DNA from: Cucumis sativus
Lineage: Eukaryota; Streptophyta; Magnoliopsida; Cucurbitales; Cucurbitaceae
Assembly: GCF_000004075.3 (NCBI RefSeq)
Contig: NC_026657.2
Span: forward strand, 8,494,001 to 8,558,000
Reading direction: 5' to 3'
Length of the DNA stretch: 64,000 nucleotides
In this document: positions 25,187-38,300 of the stretch, piece by piece
Layout of the letters: the number at the start of each line of letters is the position of its first letter
How positions within the stretch are numbered: the first letter of the stretch is position 1
The notes under the pieces: generated by a model
What the model saw: the letters and a program-made list of their open reading frames with translations, nothing else
The model's database searches: none
Told to the model about the DNA's origin: nothing
Made by a program: the position numbers and the translations under genes

Positions 25187-26333
25187 AGAGAAAGAATTAA
25201 AGAGTAAGGAGAATTGGTAACCCTGTTTGATGCTTTAACACCTACGTCCAAGGGATATGCAGGGATAAGAAAGTTCACTAGAGTAAATGAAAAGGGTTAC
25301 AAGTGACAACCTATTTTTTTTCACTAGAATACAAAACAAACGGCTTAATCTTCACCAAGGACGACACCTGCCTTATTAAGCAAAAACCTAATTAACCACT
25401 AAGGTAATATAATTAACACACCATAATGTCAGGATTCTTTGATTAATACAAAAGGAAGTAGTTCAACCAGGAAAGAAAATACATTTTCTTACAGCCAATT
25501 TAAAATAAAAGCCTTTAGATGAACCCTAATATCTAGATATAATTTTAAATAATTAACAATGATCACAAAAACATATCAAATATTAGCAAATCATATTTGT
25601 TAATATTTGTTACAGCTAGACCTCGGTCTCCTTTAACTACATAAAAGAAAAAGTATCTAATGTATAAGTAAAGATAATTATCTCGATTGATAGATATCCT
25701 TTTTAGCATATCCAAAAGTAAAGTCTTGAAGACTTAGGTCTAAAGTGACAATATGGGTGCAGCTATTAAGATGGGTAAAGAATAAAAAAATGATTTGTAA
25801 ATTGTTGTTATTATTTCCTAGATTGAATCTTAGCTCATATCGATAATACTTCTTAAAAATATGGCTAGCCTAAAGGATAAGATGAGAGAATTCTTTCATA
25901 ATCAATCTATAGAATGTTACTGTCAATGAAAAGTGTCAAATACATAGGAGGACCACCCTATTTACAAGGGATTAATACAAAAATGAGGGTAGGAATTTAC
26001 CTATACCATATTCTAATCCTACCTCCATCAAATAACTAGGTTAAAATTTTCACAACTCAACAAAATCATAATTATCTCATTATACATGCATGCATGCATA
26101 TGTGGGTATGTATACACATGTTATTAGGTAGGAAGAATGCCTAGCTTTCAAGGAATCAGAGTTGGCTTCCAAAAAGAGTAAACATGTGAAACCAATTGGA
26201 ACCAACAGTAATTTCTAAGCAACAGCATACTAAACTCTTTGGCTTGTTGTTAACTGACCTGTTCACTCACAAGCCCATGTTTTTGCTTGCAGCTACTCAA
26301 ATTCAATTGAAGTTCAAACATTCTTCCATGGCT

Positions 26334-29300
26334 TCAATCAAATATCTCTTGGCTTTCTATTATGCTGTGCTGGCTGTAAAACAGAATTGGACAAGTTAGT
26401 AATGAGAAGAATTAGGTGAAAACCAAATGAGAATAAAATATGTACAAACACAAATACACAAAATTGATACACATATAGTAAGAGCCTTACTGGTCGTCTT
26501 TCGTAACACGATAATATTTCTCCGCATGCTGTCTCTGACCAATTAGCTGAGCGAAACGCTCATCATGTGTAATTACTATGAGCTGAAAGTTCTCCTGCCC
26601 TTTCCTGTCCTCCATGATTCTGCAGAAAAAGATGGAATCGTATCTAACTTAAGTTTGGTTGCATACGTGATTTTAGTTCGGCTCAATTATAGGTCCAATT
26701 TCTCAACACTCAGTTCTTTTATTTGGTTGGAACTTAAAATCAAAATGAATGTATAATCATATCCATACCGTAAAAGAGCTGCAGCAAGACTTTCGGCATT
26801 TGGACCATCTAGATTAGTGGTCGGCTCATCTAGAGCGAGTATTCCGCAATTGAGGCAGAACGTTTCAGCCAATGCTAATCGAATTATAAGAGAAGCAAGA
26901 ACCTGTAATTACAATATCAATAATAACTTTTCAAAGGAAACAGGGCAAATATTAAGCAGGGGAACTGAATTGAAGACCTTTTGACCAGCACTGCACCTTC
27001 CTCTCATTTCGAGTTCTGCATCTCCAGTCTGCATGAGAACCTGAACAGTATACACCGCTAATATTGAATATATTGTAAAAAAATATACTAGCAAAAATGT
27101 TTTGCTAATATACTTGATCTTAGCCAAAAGATATCAGAAAGGTATCAAAAGTTGTGATAATAAAAAGCTAACCGACCCTGTAGCTATATGAACGAGTTCC
27201 TGCACCCTCAGAATCTGAGTGAATACTTATATAGTCTATATCCTGTCCCCGGTATGTTTGTTGCCACAACTCCCTTATAATTTTATTTATTTCCTCCATT
27301 TTCATGGTGTGGAAGCGCATTAGTGCTCTGAAATGAAGTCACGAGAGATAGATAAAAATAAAGAAAATAACAGAACTCAAATTAATATATTATGGGAAAG
27401 AAAATATGCATGCATGTTCATCTCGTCTACAAACTCCAACATATTATGATATATGGCAAATTAAAAGTGGTAAATATAATAGTGATATCTATGGGTTTCT
27501 ATTGCCAATTTTTTTTGCAGCAACAGGCCTGAATATAGTTTCCTCTTTCCTAAAACTCTGCTTACAACTTGCACATATCGCTGCAGCAGAGAGAATCAGA
27601 ATGGTGGGTGAGCTCAGAAAACGTGAGAATAATTTTAGTTAGTTTGATGAGAGAAAATGGTTATTCCTTAACCTCCTATTAGTAAATATGATGCAACAAT
27701 ATAGAAATCTGTCATTGTCTTTTTCTAAATGCCTCCAACTCCACACTTGTTAAGTAATAAAGAATGATTATAGGGAAATGGTAATTCATCGTCAGTTAAA
27801 AAATGTGATAATAACAAGGAAGGATAGCAAGAAATTTGTTGCCAATAAAATATATACACACACAACAATAGGAAAAAGAAATAAAAATTATAACTCACTT
27901 GTCAAGGGCATTGTAATATCTATCCAAATCCTTGTTTGCCATCTCAGTTGTCTGTCATTAAATCTTAAGTTTATCAGCAGAACCAAATTAGAAAAGATGA
28001 ACCTATTAACAGCTGCAAGAAAAAAAAAAAAAAACTAACCTTAAGCTGGATTAGCTGATCAAAATACCGCTTGTCAATGTCCTTATATTGCACATGTTTT
28101 AAATCAATTTTATTTTTTGAAATATTGCTTTGATAGACAGACATCGTCCCATGAAACCTGTTTAGCTGTTACAAGATTTATACACAAACCCATTCAGAAA
28201 AATATATATGTAAATTCCCTGGATGTCATCTACCTTAAATAGAAAATAGACTAAAAAATGCCAAAACCAACAAGGTTTACAATTCAAATTGAAATTTTCA
28301 CAATTTACAAGATCGACTTACATAAATATCAATATTGAACTGGAAACTTTATACAGTGTTTGAACAGATGTTTCGCTTTAGTGATACAAAACTACCCGAT
28401 GAATTGACTGTCTTTGATGGGCAAATACATCCTACCTCTATCAGACCAACGTTGCTTTTAGCTCAACCGAAGTGACACTTTCTAGCCCAAAGTTAGCGTC
28501 TGCTTTTTTTTTTTCTTTTTAATGTAGCTCATAAAATTAGTTCAGTCTTATTCTTCATTTCCTCAACTCATGAAGTATATGGCATTGCCCTTATACCCCA
28601 TCTCCTCACAAATTCAGCTAGTCTCCACATTGATCAGTTCAAAAGATTTATCCCTTGAGAATTAACATGTATTATATATATATTAATTGGATGCACAGAC
28701 TAGATGGAGAAGAAAAATAAGATTTCATATTTGTAGGCAGAAGAATAGAAAAACCTCAGACAATAGCCTCTCTCTTTCCTGAGATAGTTTTCCTATTTCA
28801 GCCTCAACGGTTGAAACCCCTCCAATCTTTAAAATTTGCTCTTCCAATGATTCAATATCACGGGCAAGCTCATCAACTTCAGCCTTTGTTTTCCGGTAGT
28901 TCAAGTTATCCTCAATGTTTCTTCTTAATTGATCTTGATTCCGCATCAAGTCCTTGCTTTTGTTTAATTCAGCCAATATTTCCTGCTTCCTACTGTCACA
29001 ACCTTGAAGTTGAGATTCAGCCTGTGCCTTCTTTTCCTGCAGTTCCTTCAGCCTCTCACCTTTCTTTAAATCAAGATACCTGTAAGGTAAAACCAAACAT
29101 CAGCTTTGAAGGCATGAAAGAACATTTAAGATCACTATAAAACTCAGTGGACATACTCTTTAATCTTAGATGTTGTTCTAAGAAGTGTCTCAACTTCCTG
29201 CTGAAATTTCCTCTTTTTATCACCCAGCTCCTCATATTCACGATTAAGCTTATCTTTTAGTTCATTATAGTCGTTAAGTAATTTATCTTTCTCCTTTGAC

Positions 29301-32300
29301 AAGGGGATAAGGGCTTCTGCCAAATGCTGCAAGCGCAGGAAAGATCATCATAACAAGATTAGAAACGCTAGAAAGTTAAAATTGGACCAGATAAAAACAT
29401 AGAAAGAACGCAAAAGACTATGATCTTCAATCAGAAACTTTCAGAATATTCAGTCCATAACCGTGACAAGTTATTTGCATTGGTATTTCAAGTGCCTCTG
29501 TTCTACAACTTGACATAGTCCTACCATTCGCCCATGGCATGTTAGAGTGTTACATAAAACTAACTTACCTTTGCATTTTCCTGTTTAAGTTTATATATAT
29601 ATATTTTTTTGTTAAATATAACCAGAGACACGAGAACATGGGTGAGTGCAATGTTCTGAAGGTGTAAGCCTAGTTTGGAAATATTAGGATTATTAATATG
29701 GTTATTAGTAGAGGCATAGTAGTACAGAACTAGTAAGTTTGTTAGGGCTTTTAGTTATAAATAAAAAGAGAGAGTGGGTTGGGAGCAAGGTGTGGATCAC
29801 TATGAAGGAATTTCCATGATGGAATTAGGAAGAGAGATAGCCCTCTCAGAAGGATAGGTTATCTTTTAGTGTTCCTTGTTGTTCTTGAGTTTGCTTGTTA
29901 GGTGGTAAGTGTTAACTGGTGCAGTGGCTGCAAAGTTAGAATTCTTTATGTATAATGCCTCTTTTTTTTTATGTCTTATTAATGAAAATGAGAAGCCTTT
30001 TTATAGGCTGGAGATTACAAGAGTTGTTAAACTAACTTGGGGTTGAGTTAGTTTAACTTGGAGTTGAGTTAGTTATAACTAACTCATGATACAAAATTGG
30101 TAATTAATCCTAAACTATAAAAATGGTAATTCAAACCCCTCTTTTAGGATAAAATTCAAGAAACATCAAGAAGGGAGATGTTCTACATCAAGAAGGGAGA
30201 TGTTCTACATCATTAACCTAAGAGAATGAGGGTTTCCTTTTGAAGCATGATCTGGAAAAAGTTTATGACAGGATTGATAGGCCTATATTGATGTCATTCT
30301 CAAGCTCGAAGGGTTAGGCCAAAGAGGGAGGTGGTGGAGGAAGGGTTGTTTATTTAATACTGCTCCAATTTTTAAGGGTTTTTTCTTCTTCTTTTTTTTG
30401 GTGAAAGGGTGCTAACTTCTCCAATTTAATCAAGGGGCATCCGAGAAGTAAATTCCTTGCTAATAGAAGGATTAGCAAAGGGCATCTGATTTCTCCATTC
30501 TTGTTTACTATCATGGGGGACGATCTCAGAGGTGCTATTCACTATTGCTAAGAGAAACAAATGCTCCAAGGGTTCTGAGTGGACAGCAAGCAGATAATGC
30601 TCAGCCATTTACAGTCTGCAGATGACACTCAATATTTTACCGCGGATTTCATGGACAAATTTTTTGCAATATATTAAACAAGTGAACTCCTCAACTTCTT
30701 TTGCGTCTGAATTTTTTTTTTCTTATTCGTACTTTTTCATTATTTTCTACCAAGAAAATATAGTTACCTTTTCATCAAGATCAACTTGACCTTTTTCCTC
30801 AGTCAGACGGTCCAACTCTTCTTCAGCCTTCCTAACATCACGCAAAGTATTAGCTGCTTTCACTTTTTCCTCTCTTAGAGTGTGCCACCTTATCTGAATG
30901 TTGGCCAAATCATTTTCCATGTATCTTTGTTCATCCCTTAGCTTTTCTAGTTCATTGTGTAAACCATCTCTGTTTCCAAAAAATACAAGATGTTATTCTT
31001 TGGATATATAGAAGAGAAACTGGCTACAAAAGAGAGTGCTTTAACTTTAAGAGTGAACAAATATCGAGAGTGATGCTGGAAATTCGAAGAGCGGAAACAT
31101 GAAAACTTCACATACTCTTAACTAGAATAATGTAAAGTATGGCTTAAAGAATTAAATATATAATCAAGTTAATTACTTGGTGTTTTGCAATGTATTCAAC
31201 TCCGACTGAATTTCTTCCAATGTTTTCACACCTTTCCCTCGAAAATCAAGCTTGTAGACCAAGTCGTCAACTTGCTTTTGCAAAGTTTGAATTTCTTGGT
31301 AAAGCCTGTCGGCAGTGTCAATAGGTTGCACCAAGTTCTCAACTGAGTCCCGATCAGCCTTTACTTGCGCTAAGACACCCACCACCTACAGGTAAAAAGA
31401 GACATCATGACATCGTGACATCATGCTACTTGTAAATATCTTAAATAAGAAAAAGACATCCTTTTTCAGTATTCACGTTGAAAAGAAATGGAGTAAATTA
31501 CACTTTTTCTCCCAATTTATTGGGAAAAAAATCAGCTCTTTAGCCATTTTTTGTAGGGCGTACATCCTTCCCAGTGAGAAATTCTTTTCAACTTCATTGT
31601 TCTTTTTTTTACTTCATCTGACATCTCCACAAAGGATTCTAGTCATGTACAACCACACTGCTGGAGAATAAAATTAATATTTTGCTGGTGTGGACTTTAG
31701 TAGCTTATCTTTTAGACTATTAGATATTCATGAAACTAAACTGTGTACACATGGAAAAAAAACTTGAATTCAGTGGCTTAAAAATGAAAGAAGACTTTGT
31801 CCCTACCCACGTGGGAACCTTCCAAAAAAAAAAAGAAAAAAAAACAAAGAAAAGATCTAAATGAAATTTTGTTTCCTCTAAGAAAAGAAATTAATCCTAC
31901 AACAAAATTCCAAATCAAATTTTCTTTCCTCTAAACAGGAAATTAATTCAATTCTACAACAAAGATCTCCTTCAAGCGAAAACCCTTCTTAGTAGGAGGC
32001 TTTCCTAGATAAAAGCAAGTTTCGCCTGTCTAAAAGACCAGGGCATAGCAGGAGAAATTGGCATGTTCGCTAAACTGGACTCGGGACTCTTTCATAAAAT
32101 CAAGTCTCGACACTTGAAAGATGAACAGAAAAATAAGTAGTTAAATGAATGTCTTGTGGTTCCGTTTTTTGTATTCATCCTTATCGAAAGAAGAAGAGAT
32201 GGCACATAAATTGTGTTATGGTAATTACATCATCAAGGGCCTGTGACTTCTCATCCAGCTCTTCATTAAGCTGATGAAGTTCTTTCTCTGCATTAGGAAT

Positions 32301-35300
32301 TGTTTCGTTGCTAAGTTTGACATATTCTTCAAATACCATGCGGAGCTTATCCAGTTGCTGAAAATGGGAGTCAGAGCTAGAAGACTCCACTGCAAGCACT
32401 TTCATATGCTCAGCAGAACTTGCAGCCTTCACTCTTTGCTGAAATTAGAAGAGAACAACAAAAAACCAATAATTAACTAAATTTCCATAGATAAGCTCGC
32501 TGAGTTAAAGCAGCATCCAAATGAGGAACTTTCTTCTACTAGATACAATTCACATTTAAGAAAAATATAGCAGAATGAATCATAAAATGTGCAGGAAAAG
32601 AAAGCCATAACAACATCAGGTGGAAAAAAAGAATTGAGGGTTGAATGACAGCATTTCAACCTTTTTAACAAATTCATCTTCTTCTTCTGCTGTGAAGGGG
32701 CGCTCACAACAAGGGCAAACATGATGGGCACGGGCAACTCTTTCAAATGGATCAAACATTTGACGCATACCATCTGCAATATTGTACTTGCTGCAGATAA
32801 TGCACCGAAAACCTTGTCAATTATCATCGGAAAGAGCATGGATCAACAGAAATTAAAATGTCAAAATGGCAGCATCATGAACTTTAAGGCCACAACTGTA
32901 ACCTTTTTTGCACATCTTTTTTCTCCTTAGCCCCTTCCAGGGCCTTGAGATACAAATCTACACTAAAGGAGAGTGGATCCAAGGACTGGAGTTTGGATTC
33001 AACAAATCTCTTTCTTGCTGCATGAAAACAAATGATGGAAACAACATTTGCAATCAAACAATCTTATATAGATAAAAGTGGTAGTATTCGATGAGATTGA
33101 GAAAGCGGGGAAAAGCTAAAAGCAACACAAAAACTTGCTGAAAATTCCGGTGCATTAGAACTATAAATTTAAAAGCAATCTTACGGGAGTCTTTTCCTTG
33201 AAATATTAGGCACTTGGACTTTCTTTGTCAGGTTATTTTGATGTGTTGCTTAAATATTCATGTTAATCCAAATAAGAAACTTAAAATGATTAATCATTTT
33301 TTTCCCTAATTCTCCCTACATCAACAAGAAACATATTGAAACTAACATAATAAGAAAATAACCTTAAAATAAGAATGATGTAAGAGAAAAGTAGAAAAAC
33401 CATTCTTGTAACAATAATTCAATAACAAACATCTAAAAGAAAATTTAAGAAACGTATAATTCCAAAAATACTGGCAAGAAGAAAAACTCACATTCCATTT
33501 CCTTTTGATATCTGGAAAGGTTATGATTAACTTCCTGTATTTTCATCTGCAACATATTCACATCCTTCTCAGCTTCACGTGATTTAGAATTTAGGTCATC
33601 ATACTCCATGCCAACAGCCCTGAGATAAGAGAGAAAAAAATTACACTAGCTCTTTGATACGAAGAGCAGGTCATGCCTGTTGCAAAGAATATAAAGCTCA
33701 TCATATTGAATAATCCCAACAAGACCAATCCTTTTTATGATAACATAATCCCCCAAGACTAGAGACTGAATTGGTGTCTAAAATCCCCTGAGACTGAATT
33801 TGTGAAACATACCAATTCCAGGAGCTAAAGAAAAGAAGAAAGGAGAAAGCAACCAAGTCAACATCGGACTCAAAAATGATGGATAATCACAGGTAAAAAT
33901 ATCATATTCTTGAGACCTAAGACAATTCATTTGGCTAATGCCTTAATGCAGAACCTGACTATTATACCAAGAAGTATATTATGTGTTTGCAAAACAGAAT
34001 TAAATGTGTGTGTGTGTGTGTGTGACATATCTATGTAAGATTAAGAACATGATTTCTTCCAAGAATAACACAAAACAATAGAAACATTACAGCGTGGAAA
34101 CTCCCTCCACGAGCTGCAAACAATTTGTAAAGGGAACCATTATCTTATGCATTCCAAGCAAATACGTTGTGTAAAGAAAACCATTATCTTAAAATGCATT
34201 CCAAGCAAATATGAAGACATAAAATGTAGTTGAGATATGAAATTGAACAAACTTCATGCCTTGTGTGATTCTTAATTATAGATGCGGCCTATATTCCTCC
34301 ATTGTTCTTTATTTTAACAGGTTTATTAGAGAGCTCTCTTGTAACACCAGTTCATAGGTTGAGGTAAACAAAGTTTGCAATAAAATAAAAATCGGTACAT
34401 GAGATAGCATTGGTCCCAGCAAGCATTCAACTATAGAATTATTCTTCAAATAGATAGCAGAAAGGTATTGAGGCTCTAGAAGAACCTGAGTGCTTGAGTG
34501 ATTTCTTTTTTCAAATCTTTCTCCGGAGGAAATCTCCCCTTTAGCACTCCTCTAATTTTGTCCTTGTACTCGTCAATTCTGAAGAAACAAGTATGGAAGA
34601 AAGCAAAAAAAAACATAAATATCTGCAATTGAAGCTGACAAAACTTATTTATGCAGAAACTCCACCAAGTCTATAAAAAGTGATATCACCGGCCTATAAC
34701 GCTTTGATGATTAGGCAATGTATGAGACCTTACAGAATCCCACAAAATTAGTCCAAGATTAGAATTTTTAAACTCAACTTGGTTACGTCCTCACACCTTC
34801 ACCATTTTGTTTTACCCTTGGTTAGAAGCTAACATGCCATGAAACATAGGCCAGAAAGAGATACTTCACTTACATCTTTCGGTGCTTCTTTTTATGATTA
34901 TCTAACTCCGCTTTCTTGAGAGCAAGTTTTACTCTGTCCTCAGAGTCACCAGCCATTATGTCCTTCTCTCTGTTAACAGCCTTAATTTTCTGCTCAATGC
35001 CATATAGATCACTTTGCTTTTGACGTATTGTTGATTCAAATTCTCTTTCAGCAAGCTGGTTTGTCTTTCTCTCAACTTCAATTTGCTGCAATAACCAAGA
35101 TATGATGTCCATATGCATCATCTCCGTTCCATCCAAAAAATTTGCAACTCCAAGTTTTAAAAAACCTAAAGTTGGACAACCACTACCTACCATGTTTTTT
35201 TCTCTTTCATCAATGTGAGAAAGATCAACATGAGAAATTTGAAGTTCAAATGAATCGCGCTCGCTTTCCTTCTCTTCAATTCTTTTCATGATTCCTCTCT

Positions 35301-38300
35301 GCATAAAATCAATTAATAGAATAAACAACATACAGTCCAAAACTTTATTTTCCTTTTTTTAAGGTCCAACGTCATTTCAGACTTACTTTGATGTCCGCTT
35401 TAGCATGTTTTTGGGCATCAATATTTTTCCATCGATCATTTGCATCCATGTAGCAATCCCATGCTGTCTTAAGTTCAACATCATTTGAAAGCTGCAATTC
35501 CACCTCCCTTAGTATATAGGTTCTCAAGAAAATGTTTTGAAAAAAAAAAATCCAATGCAAACAGATTTTTTAAGTTAGATAATATACAGTCAATTGAAAG
35601 CAAGAAAGTTACCCTTTTATCTTGCATATCCTTGTCAAGGTCTACTAGTCTTAATTTTATTCTATTGGTTAGGTTGGATGCAACTTCGTCACTGAAAGGA
35701 GTATTTGGTACAGAACCAAGATTATGTCTCGCAAAAAGTTCTTCAATAGTAGAATCACGTTCATTCTTCAATGACATGTGCACCTGGAGTTGAAAGTTTA
35801 AACAGTACCAGATATTGGTTCCAGAAGTAACGTGGCATCAACTGCCACATTTGAAGGCAATGTATACCACCCATTCTTTTCGGCAGTAAAAAGCAGGTAT
35901 AAAATTGTTAAAATTTGGGCAAAGATGACTGACCTCAGCTTCTGTTTGAAGCTTACTAATCTCCCATATATATTCATTAATTGCCTGCTTAAGAAAGGAG
36001 CTTTTTGTCTCCAAGTCATTCATCTCCCTCTCCAACTTGCTTACCTTAGACTCCAAAATAGCAATTCTTTCTTCAAACTTGGTTTTCCATTCCTTCAGTT
36101 CTTCATCAGTGTCTACAAAATGGAGAGAAGCCAATGAGAAGAAAGCTCGAAGCCCCACAAAAAAGAAAAATCATAGGACTGAAAACCATAGTGAGAGAAA
36201 AAATTGTGATGACCTCACTAGACAAAGGAAAAAAAATTTAAATCAGTGAAATACAGACAACAAAAGTTTCAGAAAGATAGCACACCCTAAATCCTCATGG
36301 GAACTAGTTTCTCCTTTACCCTTTTCCTAAATAGAAAAAGAAAATGAAAGCAACACAATGATATGAACCTTTTGCAATCGAAAGAATCACAAAAGGCTTT
36401 GCGCTTAAATTAATAAGAACAAAGAAAACCACTATAATGCTTTAAATACCAAATCCAAACAATGAAACAAACTTCAACCACGCTTAAAAATTGTCAATGA
36501 TTGAATTGCTTTCTTCATGTAACCTAATTGAAGGATGCTAGCCTGCCCAGTTCTTTACCTAGTTCCTACTACTTATCAAGAAATTTGAAGCTATTTATTC
36601 TGTTCCAACTAGAACTGACCTTCATTCTCCTCAGAGAGAGCAGCATACTGCTTCTGCTGCTCCTTATATAGAGTGCTTCTTTCAGCAGTTTTAGTAGATA
36701 TTTGATCTTGTAGCTTCCGCACATCTTTCAAGAGTGTTTCAGCGTGATGAATTTTGGCATCGACATCTTGAATGTTCTTCTCCAATTCTTGCATCTGACC
36801 TTTAACAGATTCTGTTTTTTCCTGATCCTGAGAAATGCTTTCCCTGAGCTGTAATAGTGAGAGAATATGTCAGCAAGACAACTCTTTCACCAAAGTCTAG
36901 AAGACATCTAACATCAAATAAAAATTTGAAGGCAGGATCACAAGACCACGAAAGAACGGGATGAAAATGCAGTTAATCGTTGTGTGCCACTGGATGGAGG
37001 ACCAAGAGAAAATGTAAGACTGAAGTTGAATAGTTTAGTTAATTTCAGTTGTTCCTTTAGGTCAACCACATTTGTCTGGGAACAACGTAACAATCTTTAC
37101 AAAGGAGAAATTTCTCAAGCTAATACAATCTGGTTGGCAGTTCCGTTTGATGTAGAAGGAAGAAACTAAGAATTATCGTTCCACCACATATGCATTGGTT
37201 TAAAAATTGGTCATATTGAACTCTCTTCACCAAAAGGGATCATAGACCTTGAATATATTTTAAAAGTTACTCACCACAGCGAAGTAAAACTAAGAATTAT
37301 TGTTCCATCATGCTTTGAGATGTGTACGATTCTAGACAGCTGGAACTACCTCCATCCAAAAGAAAAATGGCAAGCCAAGAAGATATAGAATGTGAAATCA
37401 GTTATCAATGCGTGCACGGAAAACATGAACAAGAACCTTATATGCTGCATCTTTTAAAGTTTGAAGATTCTCCAACTTTAGTTTGTAAGTCTTTATTTCA
37501 TGAGCCTGATCCTTGTGAAGCTTCTTTATGACCTCCAATGCCTTTGTATATCTGTACAATAATATGCTCAAAAATTAAAATATGAGCTTACATCATCAGT
37601 CACCGTTCACCCAAGCATGGAAGAATAGGTGGGAATCAAAACCCAGAGAACAAGAATCTGAACAATGCTTTCCAATACATCAACAAAACAAATTTCCTAA
37701 AAGTAATGATATAAACAATCTTCATTATGACTTATGAGGATAGACTGACAGTCAAAGGATTCTCTAAGAACAGCAAAAGTAAAAGTGTTTATGCATGAAA
37801 ATGAAATAGATGATGGGGATAACTTTTCTTGAATATTTTTAATTTACACGGGGGGAAGAGACAGAAGATATAGAAAATATAGACTTAACTTGAATAAAAG
37901 CTTTCATTTATTCTGGCCAAAGACACAACTTCATTTTTATAAGACATTTTTTTTATAAGATTTTTTTTTTTTTATAAGAATTTTTTAAGACATAATTTAG
38001 CCATATTATTTATTATGTTGAGATAAGTCATCAAACGACATTGAATTCATCGTAACATGGAAACAGTACCTTGTAGCAGAGAAGATATCATCAAATTTCT
38101 TCTTCAGAGTTGAAGGATCTTGCAATGGCCAATTAGCTTCATCTTGGTGAACAAATATCACATTTTCCAGAACAGCCTTTGACACACCCATTAATGCAGG
38201 AATCTCTCTATCCATGTCAGCACATCTATAGCTGAGACAAACTTTCTGCAATTTTACAACAGTACAAACAACGATAACTGGAATTAATGATGTCAAAAAT

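Larger units (their letters stand above)
23725..26333. other. Spacer between SAHH promoter and RAD50 3' end
   Basis: AT-rich, with no supported gene. It includes a complex tandem repeat (23958-24166), a GC-richer promoter-like patch near 24890-25110, and an (AT)n run. The last part before 26334 is the RAD50 3' UTR. Confidence 0.5.

Noticed and set aside
28455-28520. Possible third SINE (tagctcaaccgaagtgac)
   Set aside because: Only an A-box-like word; no B-box follows and the T-rich tail is ambiguous.
29144-29157. RAD50 exon ending at KEYVH or at tat/gtccac
   Set aside because: Phase would not fit the next exon; the donor ga/gtatgt three bases earlier restores [11 protein letters not shown].
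29600-30160. Possible LTR upstream of the LINE piece (tgtaagcctagtttgg...)
   Set aside because: No second copy, primer-binding site or terminal dinucleotide pair was found in the window.
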